Assembly (NCBI RefSeq): GCF_003917135.1
Contig: NZ_RPDI01000005.1
Coordinates: 1-64,000, forward strand
From: Leucobacter chromiireducens
GTDB taxonomy: Bacteria; Actinomycetota; Actinomycetes; Actinomycetales; Microbacteriaceae
DNA: 64,000 nucleotides
Reading direction: 5' to 3'
Positions 37,714-46,561 of this stretch are shown piece by piece. The translations under genes and the position numbers were made by a program. The notes beneath the pieces are model-generated. The model saw only the letters and a list, made by a program, of their open reading frames with translations, was not told where the DNA came from and made no database searches. Numbering within the stretch: position 1 is the stretch's first letter; each line of letters begins with the position of its first letter.

Positions 37714-39020
37714 GCGTTGCCCTCGAGCCGCAGCACGCTCGTGACCTCGAGCACCAGCTCGGAGGCGCGGAGCGCGTCGACCATGGCGGCGAGGTCTGCC
37801 TCGCGCGCGACGTGCGTGCCGATCACGAGCGCCGCACGGTCGTCATGCCCCTCGACGCCGGTCTGCTCGACGCTCGCCGCGGACACCCCGTGCTCCGCGA
37901 GGATCCCCGCGATGCCCGCGAGGACGCCGGGCTGGTCGTGCACCTCGAGCATCACCTGGTACGCGGTGTTCACCTCGCCGACGGGCAGGAGCGGCAGCTC
38001 CGCGTGGAGCGAGCCCGGGATACCAGGGCCGCCGACCACGTGGCGGCGCGCTGCGGAGACGAGGTCTCCGAGCACCGCGGACGCGGTCTCCGCGCCGCCT
38101 GCGCCAGCGCCGTAGAACATGAGCTCGCCGGCCGCCTCGGCCTCGACGAACACGGCGTTCTTGCCGCCGTGCACCGCGGCGAGCGGGTGGTCGCGGCGGA
38201 TCAGCGCGGGGTAGACGCGCGCCGAGACCCCGGCGACGCCGGCGGACGACGTGATGCGCTCCGCGATCGCGAGCAGCTTGATCACGTAGCCGGCGTGCTT
38301 CGCGGCCTCGATCTGCTCGAGCGTGATGTTCGCGATGCCCTCGCGGTGCACGGCGTCGACCGGCACCTCGGTGTGGAAGGCCATGCTCGCGAGGATCGTC
38401 GCCTTCTGCGCGGCGTCGTAGCCCTCGACGTCGAGCGTGGGATCCGCCTCGAGGTAGCCGAGCTCGCTCGCGACGCGCATCGCGTCCTCCGAGCTGTCGC
38501 CGAAGCGGTCCATGCGATCGAGGATGTAGTTCGTCGAGCCGTTCACGATGCCGAGCACGCGGGTCACGTGATCGCCCGCGAGGCTCTCGCGGAGCGGACG
38601 CAGGATCGGGATCGCTGCCGCGACGGCCGCCTCGTACGAGAGCTGCGCGCCCACCTGCTCGGCTGCGTCGGAGAGCTCGCGGCCGTGCGCGGCGATGAGC
38701 GCCTTGTTGGCGGTCACGACGTCCGCGCCGCCCTGCAGCGCCTGCATGATGAGCGTCTTCGCCGGCTCGATGCCGCCCATCAGCTCGATCACGATGTCGG
38801 CGCCCTGCACGAGACGTTCGGCGTCGGTGGTGAACAGCTCCTGCGGCAGCTCGACGTCGCGCTTCGCGTGGACATCGCGCACCGCGATCCCGCTGAGCGT
38901 CAGTCGCGCCCCAATGCGCGCAGCCAGCTCCTCCCCGTGCTCGAGGATCAGGCGGGCCGTCTGTGCGCCAACCGAGCCGCAGCCCAGGAGCGCAACGCGC
39001 AGGTCACGGTATCCGTTCAC
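37710..39020 (-). CDS. hom: Homoserine dehydrogenase
   Basis: Reduces aspartate semialdehyde to homoserine. 436 residues: NAD(P)-binding LLGCGSVGAQTARLI, the catalytic Lys in GADVVTANKALIA, the substrate-binding YEAAVAAAIPILRPLRESLAGD, GIVNGSTNYIL, and a C-terminal ACT domain (about 350-430, YQVMLEVHDQPGVLAGIAGILAEHGVS) that normally mediates threonine feedback inhibition. Its start overlaps the lysA stop and its stop overlaps thrB, so the three genes are coupled. Confidence 0.96.
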   Translation of the reverse strand: MNGYRDLRVALLGCGSVGAQTARLILEHGEELAARIGARLTLSGIAVRDVHAKRDVELPQELFTTDAERLVQGADIVIELMGGIEPAKTLIMQALQGGADVVTANKALIAAHGRELSDAAEQVGAQLSYEAAVAAAIPILRPLRESLAGDHVTRVLGIVNGSTNYILDRMDRFGDSSEDAMRVASELGYLEADPTLDVEGYDAAQKATILASMAFHTEVPVDAVHREGIANITLEQIEAAKHAGYVIKLLAIAERITSSAGVAGVSARVYPALIRRDHPLAAVHGGKNAVFVEAEAAGELMFYGAGAGGAETASAVLGDLVSAARRHVVGGPGIPGSLHAELPLLPVGEVNTAYQVMLEVHDQPGVLAGIAGILAEHGVSAASVEQTGVEGHDDRAALVIGTHVAREADLAAMVDALRASELVLEVTSVLRLEGNA

Positions 39021-40465
39021 TTAGTTGCTCCGTTCGTATCGGGGGTGTCGTGTGTGTCGCTGGTCACGCTCATCGCGAGCAGCTGGTCTTCGGTCTCGCC
39101 GCGCACGATGAGGCGGGCCTCACCGTCGCGCAGCGCGATCACCGGCGGGCGCGGCACGTAGTTGTAGTTGCTGGAGAGCGACCAGCAGTATGCGCCGGTC
39201 GCGGCGACGGCGAGCGTGTCGCCCGGCCGCACGTCGCCGGGGAGCTCATCGCGCTGCACCACGATGTCGCCGGACTCGCAGTGCTTGCCGACCACGCGCA
39301 CGAGCGCGGGATCCGCCTCGCTCACGCGATTCGCGATCCGCACCTGATAGTCAGCGCCGTAGAGCGCGGGGCGCGCGTTATCGCTCATGCCGCCGTCGAC
39401 GCTCACGTAGAGGCGCTCAGCGTAGCCCAGGTCAGCGGGGTCAGCCGCTGCGTCGCTGCCCGCGAGCTGCACAGCCTTGGTGGTGCCCACCGTGTAGAGC
39501 GTCACCCCGGCCTGCCCGATCACGGAGCGGCCCGGCTCGAACGCGAGGTGCGGCAGCGGAACGTCCAGCTCGCGCGCGGTCTCCGCGACGATGTCGGCGA
39601 GCTCGCGCGCAACGTCAGCCACCGCTGGCGCCTCGTCAGCCGCAGCGCTCGTGTACGCGATCCCGAAGCCGCCGCCGAGGTTCAGCTCGGGGATCGGCCG
39701 CCCGGCGATCGCGGCGAGCTCCGGGTACGCGCCGAGGAGGCGGCGCGCGGACTCGCGGAAACCGTCCGTCGCGAAGATCTGCGATCCGATGTGGCAGTGC
39801 AGCCCGACGAAGAGCAGGTTGTCGTGGCGCAGGATGTCGCGCACGAGGCGCGGGGCCTCGCTGAGCGGCTGGCCGAACTTCTGGTCCTCGTGCGAGGTCG
39901 CGAGGAAATCGTGCGTCGACGCGTGGACGCCGCTGTTGACGCGCAGGCGAACGCGCTGGCGCCGCCCGGCGCGCGCCGCGGCCTGGGCCACGCGCTCGGT
40001 CTCGAACTCGCTGTCGAGGATGATCGTGCCGACCCCCGCGGTCACCGCGCGCTCGATCTCCCGCACCGACTTGTTGTTGCCGTGGAAGCCGATGCGCGCG
40101 GGATCGACGCCTGCGGCGAGCGCGACGGCGAGCTCGCCGCCGCTCGCCACGTCGATCGCGAGCCCCTCTTCCGCCATCCAGCGCGCCACCTCGACACAGA
40201 GGAACGCCTTCGTCGCGTAGTAGACGGTCGCCGTCGTGCCGATGCGCTCGGCCTCGGACTGCAGTGCGCCGCGCACCTCGACCGCGCGTGCGCGTGCCGC
40301 GTCCTCGTCGACCACGTAGAGCGGGGAGCCGAACTGCTCGGTGAGTGCCGTGGCGCGGAGGCCGTTCAGCTTGAGTTCACCGCAGTCTCGGCCGCGGCGC
40401 GCGGTCGGTGGAAAGACGCGTGGGTCGATCGCGTTGGACGTGTCCGTGCGGGTCGCCTGGGTCAT
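39017..40465 (-). CDS. lysA: Diaminopimelate decarboxylase
   Basis: Makes lysine from meso-diaminopimelate. A fold-type III PLP enzyme of 482 residues: the Schiff-base Lys in VYYATKAFLCVEVARW, FHGNNKSVREI, HCHIGSQI, the glycine-rich LNLGGGFGIAYT, and the Cys of KHCESGDIV in the second subunit's site. The first gene of lysA-hom-thrB. The 230-base upstream gap (40466-40695) to the amino-acid oxidase gene shows no gene; argS, the usual upstream neighbour, is 6.9 kb away. Confidence 0.96.
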   Translation of the reverse strand: MTQATRTDTSNAIDPRVFPPTARRGRDCGELKLNGLRATALTEQFGSPLYVVDEDAARARAVEVRGALQSEAERIGTTATVYYATKAFLCVEVARWMAEEGLAIDVASGGELAVALAAGVDPARIGFHGNNKSVREIERAVTAGVGTIILDSEFETERVAQAAARAGRRQRVRLRVNSGVHASTHDFLATSHEDQKFGQPLSEAPRLVRDILRHDNLLFVGLHCHIGSQIFATDGFRESARRLLGAYPELAAIAGRPIPELNLGGGFGIAYTSAAADEAPAVADVARELADIVAETARELDVPLPHLAFEPGRSVIGQAGVTLYTVGTTKAVQLAGSDAAADPADLGYAERLYVSVDGGMSDNARPALYGADYQVRIANRVSEADPALVRVVGKHCESGDIVVQRDELPGDVRPGDTLAVAATGAYCWSLSSNYNYVPRPPVIALRDGEARLIVRGETEDQLLAMSVTSDTHDTPDTNGATK

Positions 40466-40695
40466 GGTGTGCTCCTGGGGTGTGAATCGTGTCGTCGACG
40501 CTCGCTGATCGCGGCGTGCGACCGATGGCGAGCGGACCCGGATTGGCCCCTGAAGCCGTGCGAACGGAGGCAGAGCTCAGAACGAACCTGTCCAGCTTAT
40601 CGTGCCGCGCATGCAGAAATCGGCGTGTGACAGGGGGTGACGTCGCGTGCGGGCTTGGGGCTGCGCGCGCATGCCCGCCAGCAGCCCGCCCGGCG

Positions 40696-41961
40696 CTAGC
40701 GTCGCACCGCGAAGGGGGCGAGGTCGAGTGGGCGTTCCCCAACGGTGGGGGTCTCCCCCGCGACGAGCTGCGCAACCACCTCGCCGGTGATGGGGCCGAG
40801 CGAGAGGCCGTGCATGTTGTGCCCCGCGGCGACGAGCACCTCCGGGCGGCCGGGCACCGGCCCGAGCAGCGGCATGCCGTCGGCCGTCATCGGGCGTGCG
40901 CCCACCCACTCGTCGGTGCGAGCGTCCCAGTCAGCCCCGGTGATGAGCCCGCGGGCCGCGCGCGTGAGCACATCGAAGCGGTCGCGGTTCATCCGCTCGG
41001 GTCGGCCGTCGAACTCCATCATGCCGACGATGCGGAGCCGATCGTGCATCGGGATCACCACGCAGTGCCGATCCATCGAGTGGATGAGGGTGCGCGGCAT
41101 CCGCGTGACGGGCACCGTGTAGCTGTACCCCTTCCCCGACACGACGCGCGCCGAGCGGATCCCGGATCGGCGCAGGATCGGGGTCGTCCACGCGCCCGCC
41201 GCGATGAGCACGCGGTCGCCGGCCACCGTCGTCTCGGCGCCCGCTGCGTCGCGGCAGACGACGCTCGCCCCCGATCCCAATCGAAGCGCGGTGAGGCCGG
41301 TGCGCACGGTGACGCCCGCGGCTTCGAGCGCTGACACGAGGCTCGCGACGAAGGTGACCGGGTCAAGCGAAAACTCGCCGGGCAGCACGAAACCGCCGGT
41401 GATCGCTGGATCAAGCACGGGCTCGTGCGCGTGGAGCTCCTCGCCCCGCAGGATCGGCCGTGGCCCCTCGCCCCAGCCGTGCTCCGCGCGCGCGGTATAG
41501 CTCGCGTGCGCTGCGCGCAGCTCGCCCTCGTCTGAGGCGGTCATCAGGAAGCCGCTGCCGCCGCCGGAGATGTCAATCCCGTCGGCGGCGAAACGGTGCA
41601 TGGCGGGCAGCAGCTCGTCGGCGAACTGGGCGAGCGCCGCCGCGCCGCGAGCGGCCGGGCGCTTCGTTGAGGCGCGCAGGAACCCGAGGCCGAAGCCGGC
41701 GAGCTTCGGCAGGCTCGGGATCGCGATCGACAGGTACGAGGACCGCGTGAAGAGTCCCGTGAAAATGTCGCGCACCGTGTTCGGGGACGCGAGCGGGGCG
41801 ACCTGCTGCGGCGTGAGCTCGCCGGCGTTGCCTGTCGCGGCGCCGGCCCCGAGGTGATCGCGCTCGACGATGGTGACGCGGTGGCCGTCGCGCACGAGCG
41901 CGAACGCGGAACACAGGCCGATCAGGCCGCCGCCGACGATGACAGTGTGCTGCTGGGTCAT
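40696..41961 (-). CDS. FAD-dependent amino acid oxidase/dehydrogenase (DadA-like)
   Basis: 421 residues of the DAO superfamily. FAD binding: VIVGGGLIGLCSAFALVRDGHRVTIVER at the N-terminus and the late GARPMTADGMPLLGPVPGRPEVLVAAGHNMHGLSLGP. It resembles D-amino acid dehydrogenase DadA; sarcosine or other N-methyl amino acid oxidases are alternatives. AAGGAG lies 10 bases before the ATG. It is last in a same-strand run with an APC permease and an alcohol dehydrogenase, suggesting uptake and oxidation of an amino acid or N-methylated amine. Palindrome F separates it from the permease. Confidence 0.85.
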   Translation of the reverse strand: MTQQHTVIVGGGLIGLCSAFALVRDGHRVTIVERDHLGAGAATGNAGELTPQQVAPLASPNTVRDIFTGLFTRSSYLSIAIPSLPKLAGFGLGFLRASTKRPAARGAAALAQFADELLPAMHRFAADGIDISGGGSGFLMTASDEGELRAAHASYTARAEHGWGEGPRPILRGEELHAHEPVLDPAITGGFVLPGEFSLDPVTFVASLVSALEAAGVTVRTGLTALRLGSGASVVCRDAAGAETTVAGDRVLIAAGAWTTPILRRSGIRSARVVSGKGYSYTVPVTRMPRTLIHSMDRHCVVIPMHDRLRIVGMMEFDGRPERMNRDRFDVLTRAARGLITGADWDARTDEWVGARPMTADGMPLLGPVPGRPEVLVAAGHNMHGLSLGPITGEVVAQLVAGETPTVGERPLDLAPFAVRR

Positions 41962-42050
41962 AGCTGGTGAACTCCTTTGTCCGTTCGGGCCACCCTAGCC
42001 GGTGTGCGGGCGGGGCGCTGCCCGGCGTGTGCGGGCCACGGGGCACAAAA

Positions 42051-42147
42051 AACCAAACCAAACCAGCCGGAGAAATTGGACTTCTCGGGGGGAAACCTCT
42101 CGATTCCCTCCGAGAAACCCAATTTCTCCGGCTGGTTTGGTTTGGTT
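42051..42147. repeat. Palindromic element copy F, extended 97-bp hairpin
   Basis: The outer arms (42051-42077 and 42121-42147) pair perfectly over 27 bp, through AACCAAACCAAACCAGCCGG and AGAAATT. After a 2-base match and a 2x2 mismatch, TTCTCGGGGGG (42082-42092) pairs with CCCTCCGAGAA (42106-42116). The loop is AAACCTCTCGATT. It lies between the oxidase and the APC permease, and the core words match copies A-E and G. A GGTTT/GGGTT repeat tract continues to about 42171. Confidence 0.95.
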
Positions 42148-42207
42148 GGGTTGGGTTTGGTTGGGTGTGGTGCGACCTGCCCGGGCCAGAGGCCCGAGCC
42201 CAAGCCC

Positions 42208-43635
42208 CTAGCCCACGCCCTCCAGCATCTCCGTGTGCGTGTTGCCCACGCGCTGCAGCACCTCGGGACGGTTCCGCTGCACCCACCAGAAGCGGAGGAA
42301 CGCGGCGAGCATCGTCAGCGCGAACAGGTACGGGATCACGTTGATCGGGAACGCGGGCACCGGCCACACGTTCGCGAAGAAGACGTACCCCATGGCAACG
42401 ACGGCGACGATCGCGCAGAGCCACACGAGGCGGTTCGGGATCCCGGCCTTGGTCGTGTACACGATGCCGGCGATCGCGACGAGCGCGTAGGCGACCATGT
42501 AGCCGTACGTGCCGTACGTGTCGACCCACACCACGATGTCCATGGGGTGCGTTCCGGCGAGCAGCAGGATGATGTCGAGCAGGATCGCGGCCGGGCCGGC
42601 GATGAGCAGCACGCGGTGCGGGGTGAGGTGGGTCTCGTGCGTGCGGCCGAAGCGCTCGGGCATGATCCCCTCCTTGCCCATCACGTAGACGATGCGGCCA
42701 ACGACGTTGAGCGGTGCGACCACGACGGCGAAGAACGACGCCGCGACACCGAACACGAGCACCGGAGCGAACCAGCCGGGCATCCCGATCTTGTCGTTGA
42801 TGGCCTGCAGCGGGCTCGCCACCTTGGCCAGGTCGTCGCCGAGCACGGCGATCTGCGTGTACGCGGCGAACACGTAGAGCACGCCGACCACGACGGCGCT
42901 CCACATGATGGCACGCGGGATCGCGGTGTGCGGGTTCTTCGCCTCACGGCCGAGCGCGTCCGCGGAGGAGAAGCCGACGAAGCCGAGGATGCCGAGCACC
43001 ATGCCGGCGGCAACGCCCTGGAATGGCACGCCCTCGAAGGAGAACTGCGCGGGATCCCACGCGTCGGGGCCGAGCCAGACGAGCGCGGTGACGAGCAGCA
43101 CGAGGATGATGGCGACGGAGGCGAGCTCGAGCACGAGCGAGACGCGCGCCGAGATCCGGATGCCGCGGATCGTGAAGAAGGTGGCGAGCCCACCGATGAT
43201 CACGGCGAGCGCGATCAGCCAGCCGAGGCTGCTCGCCTGCGAGATGCCGAAGATCTGCAGCAGGTCGGCCGCGTAGGACACGGCGCCGCCGAGAGAGCCG
43301 GCCGCGATACCCCAGGAACCGATGAGGAGCGCGATGCCCGCAGCGAAGGCGCCGGTGGGGCCGAGGCCCTTGGAGACGTAGGTGTAGAGGGAGCCAGCCG
43401 AGGCGTGCCGCTTGGCGAACATCGAGATGATGTAGCCAACGCAGAGGATCACGATCGTGGCGAGCACGAATGCGAACATCGTGCCGTTGCCAGCGCCGAG
43501 GAAGATCGAGGCGGCGGTGAAGGCGATGACGGCGCTCGGCGCGATGTTGGCGATCGCCTGGGCAGCGAGCTCTGGGCCAGACATCACCCCTTCGCGGAGG
43601 CCGGCGTCGACCTGTCGTTCTGTGGTCTGAGTCAT
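42208..43635 (-). CDS. APC-superfamily amino acid permease
   Basis: 475 residues with about twelve membrane helices. The start of helix 1 reads IANIAPSAVIAFTAASIFLGAGNG, and a conserved later block is GVPFQGVAAGMVLGILGFVGFSSADALGREAKNPHTAIPRAIM, typical of the APC family. It would import an amino acid or amine by proton symport. It sits between the alcohol dehydrogenase and the oxidase genes, both probable partners in catabolism of the imported compound. Confidence 0.9.
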   Translation of the reverse strand: MTQTTERQVDAGLREGVMSGPELAAQAIANIAPSAVIAFTAASIFLGAGNGTMFAFVLATIVILCVGYIISMFAKRHASAGSLYTYVSKGLGPTGAFAAGIALLIGSWGIAAGSLGGAVSYAADLLQIFGISQASSLGWLIALAVIIGGLATFFTIRGIRISARVSLVLELASVAIILVLLVTALVWLGPDAWDPAQFSFEGVPFQGVAAGMVLGILGFVGFSSADALGREAKNPHTAIPRAIMWSAVVVGVLYVFAAYTQIAVLGDDLAKVASPLQAINDKIGMPGWFAPVLVFGVAASFFAVVVAPLNVVGRIVYVMGKEGIMPERFGRTHETHLTPHRVLLIAGPAAILLDIILLLAGTHPMDIVVWVDTYGTYGYMVAYALVAIAGIVYTTKAGIPNRLVWLCAIVAVVAMGYVFFANVWPVPAFPINVIPYLFALTMLAAFLRFWWVQRNRPEVLQRVGNTHTEMLEGVG

Positions 43636-43686
43636 GTCAGTTCGTGTGTCTTTCTCTCGTCGTCGAGGGAGTGGAGGTGGAGTCGA

Positions 43687-44784
43687 TTACGGAATGAGGA
43701 GCGTGCGGAGCACGCCGCCGGCCTGCAGGTCGTCGAGCGCCTCGGCGGCCTCGTCGAGCGTGCGGCGTCCGGAGATCAGCGGATCGAGCTTCAGCTGGCC
43801 GTCCATGTAGCGGTCAACGAGCGCGGGGATGTCGATCGAGGGGCGCACGGAGCCGTAGTTCGAGCCGAGGATGCGCTGGTCAGCCTCCGCGAGCACGAGC
43901 GGCTCGAACGACGCCTTCGCGCCGGTGGGCGGGAGCCCGACGATCACCGCGGCGCCGCCGAGACCGAGCATCTTGATCGCCTGCTCGGTCGTGGAGGTGC
44001 GGCCGATCGCGTCGAACACGTAGTCGACGCCGTCCGGCATGAGTTCGAAGAGCTGCTCGACGGCGTCGCGCTCGGAGGCGTCGATCCGGTCGGTCGCGCC
44101 GAACTGCAGCGCCATCGTGGTCTTCTCGGGGACAACGTCGATTGCGATGATGCGCTCGGCGCCCGCGAGCTTGGCGCCCTGCACCACGTTCAGGCCGACC
44201 CCGCCGCAGCCGATCACGGCGACGGTCGCGCCCGGCTCGACCGCGGCGGTGTTGAGCACCGCGCCGACACCGGTCGCGACGGCGCAGCCGACCACGGCGA
44301 TGACGTCGAGCGGCGCGTCGTCGCGCACCTTGATGGCGCCGGAGGCGGGAACAATGGCTTCCTCAGCGAACGAGGACACCCCGAGGTAGTGGTGCAGCGG
44401 CTCGTCACCGTTCGTGAGGCGCGAGGTGCCGTCGAAGAGCACGCCCTGCGGTGCGACGACGGTCGCGACCTTCTGGCAGCGCGCCTCGTGCCCCTGCAGG
44501 CAGTAGCGGCACTCGCCGCACGGCGGCACCCAGCTGAGCACCACGTGATCGCCAACGGCGAGCGAGGTGACGCCCTCGCCCAGCTCGACGACCACACCGG
44601 ACCCCTCGTGGCCCATCACCATCGGGGCGGGAGCATCCCACTCGCCACGCTTGACGTGCAGGTCAGAGTGGCACACACCGGCGGCGGCAATCTTGACGCG
44701 CACCTCCCCCGCCTTCGGGGCGGCGAGCTCGACGTCGACAACCTCGACGCGGGTCTCCGGATCGCGGAACACCACAGCCTTCAT
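43687..44784 (-). CDS. Zinc-dependent alcohol dehydrogenase, class III-like (formaldehyde dehydrogenase group)
   Basis: 365 residues. Catalytic zinc ligands in AGVCHSDLHV (Cys) and GHEGSG (His, Glu); four structural-zinc Cys in CGECRYCLQGHEARC; NAD binding in VIGCGGVGLNVVQGAKLAGA. The long SWVPPCGEC and the overall length put it with class III / mycothiol-dependent formaldehyde dehydrogenases and NDMA-dependent enzymes rather than simple ethanol dehydrogenases. AAGGAG lies upstream of the ATG. Divergent from the PucR regulator. If the linked oxidase acts on N-methyl substrates, this enzyme could remove the formaldehyde formed; that is inference. Confidence 0.85.
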   Translation of the reverse strand: MKAVVFRDPETRVEVVDVELAAPKAGEVRVKIAAAGVCHSDLHVKRGEWDAPAPMVMGHEGSGVVVELGEGVTSLAVGDHVVLSWVPPCGECRYCLQGHEARCQKVATVVAPQGVLFDGTSRLTNGDEPLHHYLGVSSFAEEAIVPASGAIKVRDDAPLDVIAVVGCAVATGVGAVLNTAAVEPGATVAVIGCGGVGLNVVQGAKLAGAERIIAIDVVPEKTTMALQFGATDRIDASERDAVEQLFELMPDGVDYVFDAIGRTSTTEQAIKMLGLGGAAVIVGLPPTGAKASFEPLVLAEADQRILGSNYGSVRPSIDIPALVDRYMDGQLKLDPLISGRRTLDEAAEALDDLQAGGVLRTLLIP

Positions 44785-44889
44785 CAGGAAAACTCCTTCG
44801 TAATTCGATTCATTCGACTCGCGGTCCCGCCGGAGTGTGGCGCGGTGCGAGGACGACTCAGGCGATCGTACGGAGCCGCGGCACGCACT

Positions 44890-44947
44890 GTCACTGCACC
44901 AAGTGACGATTCCTGAACACCCGGATCACCACTTGGTACACTGTGAC
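44890..44947. promoter_or_regulatory. Operator dyads between the alcohol dehydrogenase and PucR genes
   Basis: GTCACTGCACCAAGTGAC (44890-44907) is a 6-base dyad (GTCACT/AGTGAC). CACCACTTGGTACACTGTGAC (44927-44947) is its inverted relative: ACCAAGTG and CACTTGGT face each other, 20-22 bases apart, with GTCAC/GTGAC at both outer edges. The right half covers the TACACT -10 of the PucR gene and ends two bases before its ATG, a layout for tight autoregulation. Confidence 0.6.
44937..44942 (+). promoter_or_regulatory. -10 box for leaderless PucR gene
   Basis: TACACT, seven bases before ATG 44950, with CTGAAC 18 bases upstream as a weak -35. Confidence 0.45.
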
Positions 44948-44949
44948 GC

Positions 44950-46386
44950 ATGGCCCTTGACCTCACTGCGGTCGTGCGCGCGGTCGGCGGGCACTGCATT
45001 CCGCACCGCCTCGACGAGCGCACCCCCGTCGACGGCGTCACCGCACTGCACGCGTACGTCGTCGTCGGGAACCCGAACTACGCGACGCTTATTACTGGCT
45101 CTGATCAGGAACTCCTCGAACGCTTGTCCGCCGGGGGCGCCGCGCGCGAAGCGCTGCTCGGAGCCGTGTTCGTCTCACCGCGCAGCGATCCCGCACTGCG
45201 GGCGTCGCTCGCCGAGCACGGCATGACCGCCATCCTCGGCACGGACCTCGCCGACGTCGCCCTCCACGCGACGCTCACCACGATCATCGCCGAGGATCGG
45301 GCCGCCGCTGACCGCCTGGTCACCGCGGGCATGAACGTGCTCACACAGGTGGCGCGGCGCGGCGGGATCACCGCGGTCATCGCGGAGCTCGCGCACCGGA
45401 TCGACGGCTGGGCCGTGCTGCTCGACCCGCAGGGCCAGCTCATCGCGAGCGCGGGCGCCGGTCGGCTGCACGTGTCCGACGCGATCGCTGTCGCCACCGG
45501 GCGTCCCGTGCGCGTGCGGCACCACGGTCTGCAGTTGCACCAGGTCGGATCAGATCGGGATCTGGCTGGCCGCCTCGTGATCGCCACCCGCTCGAGTCGC
45601 ACGAGTCACGCGCGCGACCTGTCCTCACTCGCCGCCGCGCTGTTCGACCTGCTGCTGCGCACGCACGACCCGACACTCACCGAACACCTGGGGCGCGAGG
45701 CGCTGCTCGACCTCCTGCTCGCCGGCGGCGCGCCGGCACCACGGCTCCTGCACCGCTGGGGCGTGCACGAGCAGACACTCACGGCGTTCGAGCTCGGCGC
45801 GAAGACCCGCACGATCGACGCCGAGCGCCTGCTTCGGCGCTGGTTCGATGAGCTCGGCGCCGAGCACGTCTTCACGGTCGGGCACGGGCGCGTTCGCGGC
45901 TTCCTCCGCCCCGAGCTCGCGCCCGAGCTCGTGGCCCGCGTGCAGGGGTTCTCGCCGGTTGCGGGGAGCAGGCTTCACCTCGGCGTCGGCACGCCAGCGC
46001 CCGTCGACGCGCTCGCGCGCAGCGCCGTGCAGGCGCGGCAGGCGCTCGACGCGGCGTTCGAGGATGGGCAGCCCGTGGTCGAGTACGCGGAGCTGTCCAC
46101 CGTCGGACTTGTGTTCTCCGCGCTCGATCACACGGTCGGGACGGAGATCGCGAGCGTGCTCGACCCGCTCCGCGGGCCGGACGGCGCGCACGGCGAGCTC
46201 GCGGAGACGCTGCACGTGTTCCTCGCGGAGCTCGGCGCGCACCGGGCGAGCGCCGAGCGGCTGGGCATCCACCGCCAGACGCTCGTCTCACGCATCCGCC
46301 GCATCGAGGAGCTCACGGGACTGTTCCTCGACCGGGCCGACGATCGTACGGCGGCGTGGCTGGCGCTGCGCGCCGCTGGCGCGTAA
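44950..46386 (+). CDS. PucR-family transcriptional regulator
   Basis: 478 residues. The N-terminal third resembles the purine-catabolism regulator domain (HCIPHRLDERTPVDGVTALHAYVV), the middle is GGDEF-like in fold, and the end carries the PucR-type HTH: LAETLHVFLAELGAHRASAERLGIHRQTLVSRIRRIEELTG (about 425-465). Members usually activate neighbouring catabolic or transport genes. The divergent dehydrogenase-permease-oxidase run is the obvious target. The inducer is unknown. Confidence 0.9.
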   Translation: MALDLTAVVRAVGGHCIPHRLDERTPVDGVTALHAYVVVGNPNYATLITGSDQELLERLSAGGAAREALLGAVFVSPRSDPALRASLAEHGMTAILGTDLADVALHATLTTIIAEDRAAADRLVTAGMNVLTQVARRGGITAVIAELAHRIDGWAVLLDPQGQLIASAGAGRLHVSDAIAVATGRPVRVRHHGLQLHQVGSDRDLAGRLVIATRSSRTSHARDLSSLAAALFDLLLRTHDPTLTEHLGREALLDLLLAGGAPAPRLLHRWGVHEQTLTAFELGAKTRTIDAERLLRRWFDELGAEHVFTVGHGRVRGFLRPELAPELVARVQGFSPVAGSRLHLGVGTPAPVDALARSAVQARQALDAAFEDGQPVVEYAELSTVGLVFSALDHTVGTEIASVLDPLRGPDGAHGELAETLHVFLAELGAHRASAERLGIHRQTLVSRIRRIEELTGLFLDRADDRTAAWLALRAAGA

Positions 46387-46450
46387 CGCCGCCCCGGGCG
46401 CCCTGCCCCGATCCCCGCCCCTCCCCGGCATTCCTCACCCCACTTTCTCA

Positions 46451-46513
46451 CGGACAAATCTGAGATCTCGGAGCGGAACGCCCGCACACCCTCCGAAGGA
46501 TCAAATTTCTCCG
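46451..46513. repeat. Palindromic element copy G
   Basis: Outer arms CGGACAAAT (46451-46459) and ATTTCTCCG (46505-46513) with one mismatch; the inner ATCTCGGAG faces CTCCGAAGGAT. The flanking CACTT and AAGTGG also pair. It lies in the convergent gap between the PucR gene and the DUF2993 gene. Confidence 0.8.
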
Positions 46514-46561
46514 CGGGAAGTGGTGCCACGGAGGCGCAGGAGGGGGCCCGGGAGGGGCGCG

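Noticed and set aside
41977-44916. A 979-codon open frame on the plus strand
   Set aside because: Antisense to the APC permease and alcohol dehydrogenase; no domain, and the composition (Glu/Arg/His) is that of a shadow.
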